From positions 310,001-374,000 of the forward strand of contig JALCCG010000002.1 in assembly GCA_023212695.1 (NCBI GenBank): a DNA stretch of 64,000 bases, in the 5' to 3' direction. Below, piece after piece: positions 29,026-37,918 of this stretch. The position numbers were made by a program, and so were the translations under genes. The stretch comes from Sporisorium sorghi. Lineage: Eukaryota > Basidiomycota > Ustilaginomycetes > Ustilaginales > Ustilaginaceae. The number at the start of each line of letters is the position of its first letter. Positions within the stretch are counted from its first letter, which is position 1. The notes under the pieces are model-generated. The model ran no database searches and had not been told where the DNA came from. It was given only the letters and a program-made list of their open reading frames with translations.

Positions 29026-29751
29026 ATGAAAACTGTAGACAATGTAATGGAAATCGAAAACCTAGGGAACACCCAGTGCTTCTCGGAACAAAACCGCAAC
29101 CGTCTGCTGGTCACCATGAAGGAAAGAGTACTCCCTGAAGGCTCCCATTTGTTCTGGGAAGGTGACTTCGCCGACAAGTTGTACTTCGTGAAACAAGGAA
29201 GAATTAAGTTAACCAAATCGACTGATGAAGGCAAAGAGCTTATTCTATATATGTATCATCCAGGGGATATGGTCGGTCAGGCCGATCCATTCTTCAGCAC
29301 CAATCACAGCTTCTCGGCAGAGGTGCTTGAGGATAGTGTGGTCGGGGTTATCGAGCATAAGGATTTGGAGATGCTGATCTGTCAGCATTGTGATTTTGCC
29401 ATTGATTTTATGAAGTGGATGGGCATTCACCACCGGATCACCCAGACCAAATTCCGTGATCTTATGATGTACGGCAAGCCGGGTGCATTAACCTCGACGC
29501 TGATTCGTCTGAGCAATACGTACGGTCAGCATCAGGCAGATGATACCATTCTCATTAATAAGAAGATTACCCACACCGATCTCTCGAACATGATTGGGGC
29601 AACCCGCGAAAGCGTGAACCGGATGCTGAGTGATCTCCGTAAAAAAGACGCCATTGAATATGCCGGTGGTATGATTGTCATCAAGGATCTGCCGATGCTG
29701 CAGGAAATATGCCATTGCGAGATGTGTCCGCTCGAAATTTGCCGGATTTAA
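29026..29751 (+). CDS. fnr: anaerobic regulator Fnr (Crp/Fnr family)
   Basis: 241 residues: a cyclic-nucleotide-like beta roll (about 20-130), a dimer helix and a C-terminal HTH (HTDLSNMIGATRESVNRMLSDLRKK). The tail carries Cys231-x2-Cys234-x4-Cys239, the arrangement that binds the 4Fe-4S oxygen sensor in B. subtilis Fnr and unlike the N-terminal cluster of E. coli FNR; a further Cys229 is present. The ATG at 29026 follows TTAGGGGATACC and is preferred over 29008. Targets in the window are probably adhE, pflBA and fnr itself. Confidence 0.93.
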   Translation: MKTVDNVMEIENLGNTQCFSEQNRNRLLVTMKERVLPEGSHLFWEGDFADKLYFVKQGRIKLTKSTDEGKELILYMYHPGDMVGQADPFFSTNHSFSAEVLEDSVVGVIEHKDLEMLICQHCDFAIDFMKWMGIHHRITQTKFRDLMMYGKPGALTSTLIRLSNTYGQHQADDTILINKKITHTDLSNMIGATRESVNRMLSDLRKKDAIEYAGGMIVIKDLPMLQEICHCEMCPLEICRI

Positions 29752-29840
29752 TGTCACTGCGTCTCGCTGTGCATAATATACAGCCTTTTGACCACAATAA
29801 ACCTTGTCTTTCCAAACCAAAATTAAAGGGAGTGCTCAGC

Positions 29841-29999
29841 ATGCGTGAAGGTTTGATTCCTGCTGTTCTTGGAACTGTGGTTTCTGCTTCGGGTGCCGCT
29901 CTGCTTAGCAGCAAGTATAAACTTGCCGCAACCGGTATTCTCGGCTTCGGACTGGCTCATCTTGTGCTTGGTGCGATTGACCTGGTGGAACACCGGTAA
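29841..29999 (+). CDS. small hydrophobic protein, unknown
   Basis: 52 residues starting MREGLIPAVLGTVV, with two hydrophobic stretches (about 4-20 and 27-46) and a charged end DLVEHR. AAGGGAGTG stands 7 bases before the ATG, which argues for a real gene and against the longer frame from 29709. It probably spans or associates with the membrane. It follows fnr by 89 bases and a terminator comes after it. No function is known to me. Confidence 0.7.
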   Translation: MREGLIPAVLGTVVSASGAALLSSKYKLAATGILGFGLAHLVLGAIDLVEHR

Positions 30000-30021
30000 A
30001 CGATTGGAAAGACTGCACGTC

Positions 30022-30057
30022 ATAAACACACCTTCCTCTAGAGGGTGTGTTTATCTA
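30022..30057. terminator. bidirectional terminator
   Basis: ATAAACACACC pairs with GGGTGTGTTTAT around a short CTCTAGA loop; it separates the small membrane gene from the converging gene at 30060. Confidence 0.8.
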
Positions 30058-30059
30058 TG

Positions 30060-30737
30060 TTATATGATCTGAGCCTCCATATAGGCTCGTTCTCCGCTTG
30101 GCACTTTCAGATAAGGCCGGATCCCGGCAAACCCCTTCGCATCCAGATCCACACCCGTCATCCAGTTTCCCTCCAGCCAGTCACTGCCCGATTGCATAAT
30201 GACAGCCGGTGCCTGAATATGTTCCTGATACAAAATGACGCCACCTTGAATAGCCTTGAACGTCTTCCCTTGCTGCAACAAGGGTTCGGCACTGATGTAC
30301 GTCGGCACAAAATAAGCAGCAATCACATCCAGCTCCTCCCCGTCAAAAAACGGCTCACTGCCGAGAAATGGATGGAGCATTGCAATCTTCTCATAATGGG
30401 ACCAGATTATCATCTGCAGAAATCTGCCCAGACGCCCCTTATCCTGCCCGCCGGTTGTTTTTGATTTATGCGTTTCATAACCGATGAATTTCCATCCACG
30501 GGGACCCTTCACCCATTTCTGAAACATGTCGTTCACATCGCTGTAATTCCGGCTGGCGGCATCCGCCGATTCTGGGCTTGTTCCGGATAAAGCCAACCAC
30601 AGCGGCTCGGGCAAATACTGACTCAGCATCCGCTTGGTCTTCTCAAAAATATGAAGGACTTGCATTGAAGCGTTTTCAAGTTCTGAGATATCCTCTTGTC
30701 CATAATGAAAATGGGAGATATACGTTCGCTTGATCAT
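30060..30737 (-). CDS. hypothetical protein, unknown family
   Basis: 225 residues beginning MIKRTYISHFHYGQ; the frame is open to 30899, but AAGGAGGCGAGCCC directly before the ATG at 30737 decides the start. It is soluble, without signal peptide, and rich in aromatic residues (KWVKGPRGWKFIGYETHKS, QMIIWSHYEKIAMLHPFLG, SDWLEGNWMTGVDLDAKGF). I did not recognise a family. It lies 180 bases downstream of a YodB-like regulator on the same strand, with a terminator between, so it is probably transcribed separately. Confidence 0.7.
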   Translation of the reverse strand: MIKRTYISHFHYGQEDISELENASMQVLHIFEKTKRMLSQYLPEPLWLALSGTSPESADAASRNYSDVNDMFQKWVKGPRGWKFIGYETHKSKTTGGQDKGRLGRFLQMIIWSHYEKIAMLHPFLGSEPFFDGEELDVIAAYFVPTYISAEPLLQQGKTFKAIQGGVILYQEHIQAPAVIMQSGSDWLEGNWMTGVDLDAKGFAGIRPYLKVPSGERAYMEAQII

Positions 30738-30851
30738 GGGCTCGCCTCCTTGATTTACCGCTGGGTTATATACATCATATAGCAGGTGCATCGGATTGGT
30801 GCATGTCCACATATCTTGCTTCATTGTAAAAAAATCATACTTCAAATTTTG

Positions 30852-30892
30852 AAAAAAAACCCTGAAATGAGTTGTCTCATGCCAGGGTTTAA
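30852..30892 (-). terminator. terminator after the HxlR-family gene
   Basis: AAACCCTGGCATGAG pairs with CTCATTTCAGGGTTT around ACAA, followed by eight T on the minus strand. Confidence 0.9.
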
Positions 30893-30917
30893 TCGTCAAC
30901 GGGGATCTTAAGATGAC

Positions 30918-31238
30918 TCATCTTTCGACCCATTGCTCTGCCCAGGAAGCCACTTGTTCCATTACCGGACGAAGTGCATTCCCTTTTTCAGTTAGTTCAT
31001 ATTCGATACGTACCGGCGTTTCCGGATAGACATGACGAATCAATATGCCTTCGCACTCCAAATCCTTCATCCGCTCCGAGAGCATTTTGTCACTCATGGA
31101 CGGAATCAAATTGGAAATATCCTTAAAGCGCTTAGGCCCGCTCATCAATGTCTGAATAATCAAACCGTTCCACCGTTTGCCCAGAAAAGAAAACGCAGAT
31201 TCAAAACGGGGACACATCGTAACATTTGTAACTTCCAT
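30918..31238 (-). CDS. HxlR-family redox-sensing regulator, YodB/CatR-like
   Basis: 106-residue winged-helix protein. The start MCPRFESAFSFLGKRWNGLIIQTLMSGPKRFKDI is collinear with B. subtilis YodB and CatR, and the conserved N-terminal Cys (Cys9) is the one that senses quinones and diamide there. A second Cys is in DLECEGIL; the C-terminal Cys used by YodB for a disulfide is absent, closer to a one-Cys type. Probably a repressor binding the palindrome at 31309-31325 in its own promoter. Which other genes it controls is not visible here. Confidence 0.88.
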   Translation of the reverse strand: MEVTNVTMCPRFESAFSFLGKRWNGLIIQTLMSGPKRFKDISNLIPSMSDKMLSERMKDLECEGILIRHVYPETPVRIEYELTEKGNALRPVMEQVASWAEQWVER

Positions 31239-31279
31239 ATCTCTTCACCTCTTTACGAAGTCACCTTGTTTATAGAAAC

Positions 31280-31325
31280 TCAATAAACTAAACCATAATT
31301 CTTGCAAAACTTACGAATTGTAAGT
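31280..31325 (-). promoter_or_regulatory. promoter and operator of the YodB-like regulator
   Basis: The perfect inverted repeat ACTTAC-GAATT-GTAAGT (31309-31325) touches a minus-strand TTGCAA -35 (31302-31307), with TATTGA as -10 (31280-31285, spacer 16). The location fits autorepression. Confidence 0.6.
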
Positions 31326-31394
31326 ATGTTTCATTTTAGCATATTTTCGAGAAGCTGAAAACCACCTAGCCCCTTTTTCCCAGAAAATCAGCAC

Positions 31395-32057
31395 TTATCC
31401 TGAAATCATCCGAGCCAATATATCCAAATCGGACTCGATCAAACGGGATAATTTCCTATTATACAGTACCGCAGCTGGATGGAACAGAGGAAAAATCATA
31501 TAGGTTTCGGTTGAGAACCTATATCCAGCCGAAGCATCCTCCAGGCTAATCGCCTGTTGTACAGGTCCCTCGATCAGCTTTCCATGCAGCGATGTCACCG
31601 TTTCATGGCTTCCGATCAGCCGATGCAGCGCGGTATTTCCCATGGGAGCGATGATCTTCGGCTGGACCCATCTGATCTCTTCATCCAGCAAGGGCGCATG
31701 CGCCAAAATTTCCGCTTTGGTGGGTGTACGGTTCGAACGGCTGATGATGTTCTCACCGGACGCCCGCACGATCACCTTCTCCTTATAGGGCCTGCTTCTC
31801 ATGGCACTGGTAATATACACTTGCTCCCGCGTCAAGTTCAGTCGCTCCAGATAAGCATTCATCTCCTGACCGGCCTGCCCTACAAAAGGTCTTCCTTCCA
31901 AAACCTCATGGGCCCCGGGCGCTTCTCCAACAAACATCACGGCTGCGGAGCTTGTTCCTCTCCCCAGCAGAAAACCCTCAACAGGTTGATGAGCCAGCCT
32001 GGCCTGGCATATGGCGATAATGGTGGGATCGACAGGTGCGCTTTGTACTTCATTCAT
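31395..32057 (-). CDS. uracil-DNA glycosylase superfamily protein (family 4-like)
   Basis: 220 residues with the superfamily motif 1 as MFVGEAPGAHE (Glu45), GRPFVGQAGQEM, the central IIAPMGNTALHRLIG and motif 2 as FPLFHPAAVLYN. These match family 4 enzymes that remove uracil from DNA. However, only one Cys is present (Cys17), so the four Cys of the family's 4Fe-4S cluster are gone (SAMRSRP and HAPLL replace the usual Cys positions). The start at 32057 follows AAGGGGGC. Activity on uracil is inferred, not certain. Confidence 0.82.
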   Translation of the reverse strand: MNEVQSAPVDPTIIAICQARLAHQPVEGFLLGRGTSSAAVMFVGEAPGAHEVLEGRPFVGQAGQEMNAYLERLNLTREQVYITSAMRSRPYKEKVIVRASGENIISRSNRTPTKAEILAHAPLLDEEIRWVQPKIIAPMGNTALHRLIGSHETVTSLHGKLIEGPVQQAISLEDASAGYRFSTETYMIFPLFHPAAVLYNRKLSRLIESDLDILARMISG

Positions 32058-32156
32058 GCGTACAGCCCCCTTCTTGTATAACATACAATACCCCATACTT
32101 ACGTATATTCTATCCCTAGCCTCCAAAAAAATTTACGATTCTGCCGCCGCAACTGG

Positions 32157-32195
32157 AAAACGAGCCGAACAAGGACAGATCCTTGAACGACTCGT
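32157..32195 (-). terminator. terminator after the thuA-like gene
   Basis: CGAGTCGTTCAAGGA pairs with TCCTTGTTCGGCTCG around TCTG, then TTTTCC on the minus strand, closing the sugar cluster that runs from 36444. Confidence 0.8.
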
Positions 32196-32230
32196 CGTTG
32201 TGTTTACTTAAGTACGCTTGTATAAAAGGC

Positions 32231-32953
32231 TTAGACTAGTACTGGAAGCGCACGAACAGGCTGGCTGTTGCCGAATGTTTGCTTACCTGCAGTTGAATGA
32301 GCCCAGTTGATAGCGTTGGTTATCACTTTCAGTACTTCGGGATTGTAGTAAGTTGGATAGGTCTCGTGTCCCGGACGGAAGTAGAAAATGTTCCCATGAC
32401 CGCGCTTGAACGTACAGCCGCTGCGGAAAACTTCGCCGCCTTCGAAATTGCTGACAAATACCAGCTCATCCGGGGCTGGAATATCAAAGAACTCCCCGTA
32501 CATTTCCTCATGCTCGATCATGATAGGACCCGTAATTCCCGCCGCAATCGGATGCGTTGGATTTACACTCCAGATAATTTCCTGCTCGCCGGCTTCGCGC
32601 CATTTCAAATCACAGCTCGTTCCCATCAACGCTTTGAACGGTTTGGAAAAATGCCCCGAATGAAGAACGATCAGACCCATACCGTCCAGCACGCGCTTAA
32701 CGACTTTGCTGACGATCTCGTCACTAACCTGGTCATGAGCCATATGCCCCCACCACAGCAGCACATCAGTCGAATCCAGTACATCCTCAGTCAACCCGTG
32801 CTCTGGCTGATCCAGCGTTGCCGTTCTGATGATGAAATCCGGATTATGCAGACCCTCCGCCAGGGCTGTGTGAATCCCTGTCGGATATACACTCCGAACC
32901 TCATCATGGATCTTCTCGTGTACGAACTCATTCCATATGGTTACATTAAGCAT
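32231..32953 (-). CDS. ThuA-like protein (trehalose utilisation family)
   Basis: 240 residues with the class I glutamine-amidotransferase-like ThuA fold: [93 protein letters not shown]. In Sinorhizobium, ThuA acts with the dehydrogenase ThuB on disaccharides, probably on 3-keto forms. Here it ends a run of an isomerase and two dehydrogenases. The start at 32953 follows AGGGGGAACAGC; the longer frame to 33022 has no ribosome site. Confidence 0.88.
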   Translation of the reverse strand: MLNVTIWNEFVHEKIHDEVRSVYPTGIHTALAEGLHNPDFIIRTATLDQPEHGLTEDVLDSTDVLLWWGHMAHDQVSDEIVSKVVKRVLDGMGLIVLHSGHFSKPFKALMGTSCDLKWREAGEQEIIWSVNPTHPIAAGITGPIMIEHEEMYGEFFDIPAPDELVFVSNFEGGEVFRSGCTFKRGHGNIFYFRPGHETYPTYYNPEVLKVITNAINWAHSTAGKQTFGNSQPVRALPVLV

Positions 32954-32999
32954 GTTGCTGTTCCCCCTAATTGCGTATTCGCTAGGTTGCCCTAAGATG

Positions 33000-33968
33000 T
33001 TAGACCCACCACATTTCTCCAAGCGGCTCTTCGATCAGCACTTGCTGAAGGTTTTGCACCGCTTTGGAGAAGCCTTCTTCGATGGACATCAGTCCATCTT
33101 CATGTTCAATACTTACTACATAGTCATATCCAACCAGACGCAGAGCACTCATCATGTCTGCCCATTCCTTCACATCGTGTCCATAACCAACGCTGCGGAA
33201 CTGCCATGCACGGTCCAGCATTTTTTCATAAGACTGCATATCGGTCAGACCGTGCTTGTTCACGTTAATCGGATCGATGCTTGTATCCTTCGCATGGAAG
33301 TGATGAATAGCTCCCTCGCGGCCCAGAATTTGAATCGCTTGAACAGGATCAATTCCTTGCCACCACATGTGGCTCGGGTCAAGGTTCGCACCAATGACTT
33401 CACCCGCTGCTTCACGCAGTCTGAGAAGTGTGCCTGGCGTATGAACCGAGAAGCCGCCGTGCAGCTCAAGACCGATTTTAACGTTACGGTCAGCGGCGAA
33501 TTTACCCCACTCGGTCCAATAAGGAATGACCTTGTTGTCCCACTGCCAAGTCAGAATCTCTTGGTAGTCGTTAGGCCAAGGTGCTACCGGCCAGTTCGGA
33601 TATTTAGCATCCTCATGATCGCCCGGGCAACCGGAGAAAGTATTAACGACAGGCACTTCCAGCTTCTCTGCAAGCTCTACCGTTTTTACATACACATCGT
33701 GGAACTCTTTAGCGATTGCCTTTTGCGGGTGGAGCGGATTGCCGTGACAGCTCAGTGCGCTAATGATCAACCCGCGGGACTCTACCGCGTTCTTGAAGTT
33801 TTTCAGTGCTGTTTCATTTTCAAGAAGCTCTGCAGGGTTGCAATGTGCATTGCCCGGGTAACCGCCAGTTCCAATCTCAACCGCTTTAAGACCCTTGGAT
33901 GCCACATAATCCAAAGCATCCTCCAGCTTACGTCCGCTCAGCAATACCATAAATACGCCTAATTTCAT
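33000..33968 (-). CDS. sugar phosphate isomerase/epimerase (IolE-like TIM barrel)
   Basis: 322 residues of the xylose-isomerase-like TIM barrel family: [77 protein letters not shown] (metal Asp/His), [17 protein letters not shown]. Metal-dependent sugar epimerase, isomerase or dehydratase; the exact substrate is not readable. CAGGAGG before the ATG. It lies between the ThuA and a dehydrogenase gene with short gaps. Confidence 0.88.
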   Translation of the reverse strand: MKLGVFMVLLSGRKLEDALDYVASKGLKAVEIGTGGYPGNAHCNPAELLENETALKNFKNAVESRGLIISALSCHGNPLHPQKAIAKEFHDVYVKTVELAEKLEVPVVNTFSGCPGDHEDAKYPNWPVAPWPNDYQEILTWQWDNKVIPYWTEWGKFAADRNVKIGLELHGGFSVHTPGTLLRLREAAGEVIGANLDPSHMWWQGIDPVQAIQILGREGAIHHFHAKDTSIDPINVNKHGLTDMQSYEKMLDRAWQFRSVGYGHDVKEWADMMSALRLVGYDYVVSIEHEDGLMSIEEGFSKAVQNLQQVLIEEPLGEMWWV

Positions 33969-34017
33969 TGTGTACCTCCTGGTTTTTCATTTTGTATTTG
34001 TATTTCTTGTCAGGTTC

Positions 34018-35103
34018 TTAATTATCGAAATAAACGGCTTTTCCTGTCTTGGCTGATTCATAAATCGCTTCCAGAATCTGCGTTACCACAAAAGCCTGCT
34101 CCGGCTTAACGACAGGGTCTTTATCTTCAATAATGGCTTCAATCCACATTCTTGCCTCGCGGTCTGCGTCGCTTTCCTTGGAACCGGAGTAGAACGCCAC
34201 ACCGCCAGCATTCAGATCCACTTTGGTTTCATACAGTCTGCTCATTTTCTCCCCGTTAATGCGCAGACCGTCCTTCATGTCAGCTCCGCCTTCAGTACCT
34301 GCCAGAACGGCCTTGGCTTCGCCAGTCTCAACAACGTTAAGCGCCCAGCTGGATTCCAGAACAATCGTTGCACCGTTCTCCATGGTGATGAATCCGAACG
34401 CTGAATCCTCCACCTTGAATTCCTTCGGATCCCAAGGACCGAACGCATTCGCAGCATTCTCACGATGTCCCAGCTTATGGAAGGTTGATCCAAGCACACT
34501 CTTCGGCTTGTAGTTGTCCATCAGCCACAGCGTCAAGTCCAGCGCGTGGGTACCGATATCGATCAGCGGTCCTCCGCCCTGCTTCTCTTCATCAAGGAAT
34601 ACACCCCAAGTCGGAACGGCACGGCGGCGGATGGCAAGTGCTTTACCGTAATAAATCTCGCCGAGCTCGCCTTCTTCACAGATTCCTTTCAAATACATGC
34701 TATCGTCCCGGAAACGGTTATTGTAACCGATGGTAAGTTTTTTTCCGGTACGCTCTGCAGCGTCCAGCATCGCCTTGGCTTCAGATACCGTCTTGGCCAT
34801 TGGCTTCTCGCACATAACGTGCTTACCGGCTTCCAAAGAGGCTACCGTAATTTCAGAGTGGGAATCGTTTGGCGTACATACATGGATGACATCAATACTG
34901 CCGTCTTGAAGCAGCTCTCTGAAGTCCGTATATACTTTGGCACCTTCGACTCCGTACTCATCGGCTGCTTTTTGCGCACGCTCTTCTACGATGTCGCAGA
35001 AAGCTACCATTTCTGCCTGTGCCTGCTTCTTCAGGCTTGGCATATGCTTGCCGTTGGCAATTCCCCCGCAACCGATGATTCCGATCTTCAATGTTTTCGA
35101 CAT
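34018..35103 (-). CDS. Gfo/Idh/MocA-family sugar dehydrogenase
   Basis: 361 residues. N-terminal Rossmann domain (IGIIGCGGIANGKHMPSL), MCEKPMAKTV (the family EKP motif, catalytic Lys), then the C-terminal beta-sheet domain with GGGPLIDIGTHALDLTLWLM (Asp/His pair). NAD-dependent oxidation or reduction of a sugar or inositol. The second Met is the start (35103) because GGGAGG is too near the first. 49 bases after it comes the isomerase. A cre-like site lies upstream at 35156-35170. Confidence 0.92.
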   Translation of the reverse strand: MSKTLKIGIIGCGGIANGKHMPSLKKQAQAEMVAFCDIVEERAQKAADEYGVEGAKVYTDFRELLQDGSIDVIHVCTPNDSHSEITVASLEAGKHVMCEKPMAKTVSEAKAMLDAAERTGKKLTIGYNNRFRDDSMYLKGICEEGELGEIYYGKALAIRRRAVPTWGVFLDEEKQGGGPLIDIGTHALDLTLWLMDNYKPKSVLGSTFHKLGHRENAANAFGPWDPKEFKVEDSAFGFITMENGATIVLESSWALNVVETGEAKAVLAGTEGGADMKDGLRINGEKMSRLYETKVDLNAGGVAFYSGSKESDADREARMWIEAIIEDKDPVVKPEQAFVVTQILEAIYESAKTGKAVYFDN

Positions 35104-35155
35104 GTCCATTTCCTCCCATACGCATCTGTTAATTTTGGTTACACTCCAAATATTA

Positions 35156-35170
35156 TTGCAACGCTTTCAT
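35156..35170 (-). promoter_or_regulatory. candidate CcpA (cre) site upstream of the dehydrogenase gene
   Basis: Minus-strand ATGAAAGCGTTGCAA fits WTGNAANCGNWNNCA with one mismatch. It lies about 55 bases before the start at 35103 in a 240-base intergenic stretch that otherwise shows nothing clear. Confidence 0.4.
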
Positions 35171-35343
35171 GCGGATTGCTGCCAAGAGTTCATTCCTGCC
35201 AAATCCGTCAGAAGCTGGTTTGCAAGTACTTCATAACCAGTTTACAAGAATAGAACCCGGGCTGCCAGTTCGCTAAAGGCTCATGGATACATACGAGAAA
35301 ACCAGGACCTGCCTGCTCGCCATTCAGTCACTCACAGTGCCAT

Positions 35344-36444
35344 TTATTCAGCAGATTCTGCCTGCTGCGGCGATGGAAGTCTGCCGAAACGGTATGTGCT
35401 TTGCAGAACAATATGTCTGCCTTCAAGCGACGACTGCTGAAATGACTGCATGATCTCCAGCACATGGTAAGCCAAGCGAGCGCTGACGCGGTGGTCCTTC
35501 TGCTCATGGATCGATTGAATCATGTCATCAATGCCCAGACCCCGCTCATTCTTGCCGCATTCAAATACAGGATCCAGCAATTCCCACTCTTCGGAGCCTG
35601 GTTTACGAAGCTTTACCTCTCCATTGAAGAAATTGGGATCACCCAAACTAAGACTTCCCTGGGTACCGTAGATTTCAAGCCATGGCAGTCCAGAACCGCC
35701 GAAGATATCAAAACTTGTAATCATGGTCGCAATGGCACCGTTCTCAAAATCCATCGTTCCGGCTAAATGCGTCGGTGTTTGCACTGTTATCGGTTTTCCC
35801 TCCAGCGGGCCGGAGCCGACAACGCGGTCGGGAATCTGAATGCCTGTGGATGCGCTGATCCGGCTTGCAGGACCCAGCAGCTCAACCAAGGCCGATACAT
35901 AATAAGGCCCCATGTCCATCATGGGTCCTCCACCCGACGCGTAGAAAAATTCAGGATTCGGATGCCAGGCCTCCGGACCGGAACCCATCATGAATGCCGT
36001 AGCAGCGATAGGCCTGCCAATCAGGCCGGATTCAATGGCCGCTTTAGCCGTTTGTACACCGGATCCCAGAAAAGTATCGGGTGCGCAGCCGACACGAAGG
36101 CCTTTTTGATCCGCAAGATTCAGCACACGGCGGCCTTCATCAAGGGTAATAGCCAGCGGCTTTTCACTGTAAACATGCTTACCTGCTTCCAGGGAGGCAA
36201 TATCAACATTGGCGTGGCTTGACGGAATGGTCAAATTAATAATGAACTCAATATCAGTCTGTGCGAGCATCTCCTCAACGGTATACACGTTCGGGATGTT
36301 GAACTCATCAGCTTTCGCTTTCGCGTTTTCGATAATAAGGTCAGCACATGCCACGATTTCAACCCAAGGGCTGTTCTTTAAGTTCGTGAAGTATATGCCG
36401 CTGATGTTTCCGCAGCCAATTATACCTGCTTTCATTTTTTTCAT
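35344..36444 (-). CDS. Gfo/Idh/MocA-family sugar dehydrogenase
   Basis: 366 residues, same fold as the next gene: Rossmann AGIIGCGNISGIYFTNLKNSP, YSEKPLAITLDEG (EKP catalytic Lys), and GGGPMMDMGPYYVSALVELLGP in the C-terminal domain. It differs clearly from the partner, so the two are probably successive or complementary steps rather than a recent duplication. The start at 36444 follows AAGGAGTGACAGCG; the longer frame begins with GTG at 36453. Divergent from the AraC regulator. Confidence 0.9.
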   Translation of the reverse strand: MKKMKAGIIGCGNISGIYFTNLKNSPWVEIVACADLIIENAKAKADEFNIPNVYTVEEMLAQTDIEFIINLTIPSSHANVDIASLEAGKHVYSEKPLAITLDEGRRVLNLADQKGLRVGCAPDTFLGSGVQTAKAAIESGLIGRPIAATAFMMGSGPEAWHPNPEFFYASGGGPMMDMGPYYVSALVELLGPASRISASTGIQIPDRVVGSGPLEGKPITVQTPTHLAGTMDFENGAIATMITSFDIFGGSGLPWLEIYGTQGSLSLGDPNFFNGEVKLRKPGSEEWELLDPVFECGKNERGLGIDDMIQSIHEQKDHRVSARLAYHVLEIMQSFQQSSLEGRHIVLQSTYRFGRLPSPQQAESAE

Positions 36445-36585
36445 CGCTGTCACTCCTTGAGTGTTTAGATGTGCTCTAGACTAGTACAATGGTATTCTTT
36501 TATGCTTTCGTTTAAAATGAAGAATATGATTAAAACATGAACAATCTGGTCATTATTTTCTTATTCTTCAAAGGGGACTTTAGCA

Positions 36586-37404
36586 ATGGATTCAAATCTT
36601 TCCAACCAAGTCGTAGCAGCAGATTTCTCTTTTCACCGCAAACCTTTCAAGATGTCCCTGGCGGACGGTTTTGATACCTACTTAATGCGATGGCAGACCG
36701 ACGGAAAATGCCGCGCGAAAATCGATGATAAACTATCGCTCGTTGAGGCCGGAGATCTGTTGATTTTCACTCCCGGACAGCCATACGAGCTCCGAATTGA
36801 TGATGAATACAACGCTTTGGGAGAGTTAACCATTGAAAGCGGGGATTATCATATTTTTTTCAAAGGGCCTTGGGCTGATGCATGGTGGAATTCGAAGAAA
36901 CGGCCCACCAAAATCCGTGTTCCGCTCGAAGAACGCTACCTGGGTCTGTTCAGGCAAATCCTGCTGGAGCAGCGGCGCGTATCCGATCCTTATCCGGAAA
37001 TCTCCGATTATACAGTGCGCATTCTGTGCCTCGAAGTGGACCGTCTGCTGTCGGAGCAGCCTTCGACGACGCCCAAGACGTATCTTGCTTATCGCATGAA
37101 GAATTACATTGAAGAGAATGCCTCCTCGATGTTCAAGCTGGAGGATGTTGCCGCCCATGTCGGGATCAGCGTCTCCCGTGCGGTTCATCTGTTCAAGGAG
37201 GCATTCGGTACAACCATCATGCAATACACCATGGACGTGCGTCTGAGCATGGCCAAGGAACGGATTGTGTTCAGTCCTCTTTCGCTGGAGGATGTAGCCG
37301 AAACCTCCGGCTTTGCCAACTACACTTATTTTCACCGTGTTTTCCGTTCGCGATTCGGTGTTTCGCCTAAACAATTCCGGATGGCCAGCCGAACGTCAAA
37401 TTAA
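36586..37404 (+). CDS. AraC-family transcriptional regulator
   Basis: 272 residues: N-terminal cupin-like effector domain (about 15-120) and a C-terminal AraC double HTH (KLEDVAAHVGISVSRAVHLFKEAFG; LEDVAETSGFANYTYFHRVFRSRFGVSPKQFR). Divergently transcribed from the dehydrogenase gene across a 140-base gap, so it probably controls the dehydrogenase-isomerase-ThuA cluster in response to a sugar. AAAGGGGAC before the ATG. Confidence 0.92.
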   Translation: MDSNLSNQVVAADFSFHRKPFKMSLADGFDTYLMRWQTDGKCRAKIDDKLSLVEAGDLLIFTPGQPYELRIDDEYNALGELTIESGDYHIFFKGPWADAWWNSKKRPTKIRVPLEERYLGLFRQILLEQRRVSDPYPEISDYTVRILCLEVDRLLSEQPSTTPKTYLAYRMKNYIEENASSMFKLEDVAAHVGISVSRAVHLFKEAFGTTIMQYTMDVRLSMAKERIVFSPLSLEDVAETSGFANYTYFHRVFRSRFGVSPKQFRMASRTSN

Positions 37405-37424
37405 TGAGCCATTCTGACCATAAA

Positions 37425-37472
37425 AAAGCGGGTCGACCAAGGTTTTCTCCTTGATCGACCCGCTTTTGCCTA
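37425..37472 (+). terminator. terminator after the AraC gene
   Basis: GCGGGTCGACCAAGG pairs with CCTTGATCGACCCGC around TTTTCT, then TTTTGCC; a leading A-run makes it usable from the other side too. Confidence 0.9.
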
Positions 37473-37505
37473 AGATCACATGTAAGATATGCCATGAGTT
37501 CACGC

Positions 37506-37823
37506 TTACTTCTTATCGGCACCAAATGTGGCTACTGCCTCAGAGACAACGATCGCCAAATCCTCGTTTCCGAATAATGACAGCACTCCAAGCAGGGTCT
37601 GATCCGGTATCTCACCCGCTTCTTCCTTAGGCACCGTTAATGCCAGAACCCGGGTCAACTGATCGTTGGCGGGCTGACTCGGATATGCTTTGCGGTAAAG
37701 TTCGGCTGGATCCAGACCGTGATTCACGCACCACTGGGCAAATACGAGGATCATCATATCCTCATCCTGGCGGTACGATTCCGCAATCCGTTCTTCCATG
37801 GATTTTCCGGCTGCTGACTCCAT
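37506..37823 (-). CDS. hypothetical protein, unknown
   Basis: 105 residues, acidic, with no signal or membrane segment (MESAAGKSMEERIAESYRQDEDMMILVFAQWCVNHGLDPAELYRKAYP...). AGGAGGAG lies inside the longer frame from 37841 and 8 bases before the ATG at 37823, which decides the start. I recognise no domain. It is a separate transcription unit 95 bases after the TerC gene. Confidence 0.7.
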   Translation of the reverse strand: MESAAGKSMEERIAESYRQDEDMMILVFAQWCVNHGLDPAELYRKAYPSQPANDQLTRVLALTVPKEEAGEIPDQTLLGVLSLFGNEDLAIVVSEAVATFGADKK

Positions 37824-37918
37824 GTAATAACTCCTCCTCATGCGATGGGAACTTCTTTTTCGTTCCTTTCGTCCATGAAGATATTATACCGCTTATTGCA
37901 CCCTATACAAAACCAAAG

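Noticed and set aside
32937..33962. 341-codon plus-strand frame
   Set aside because: Antisense to the sugar isomerase gene, which has clear family motifs and an AGGAGG site.
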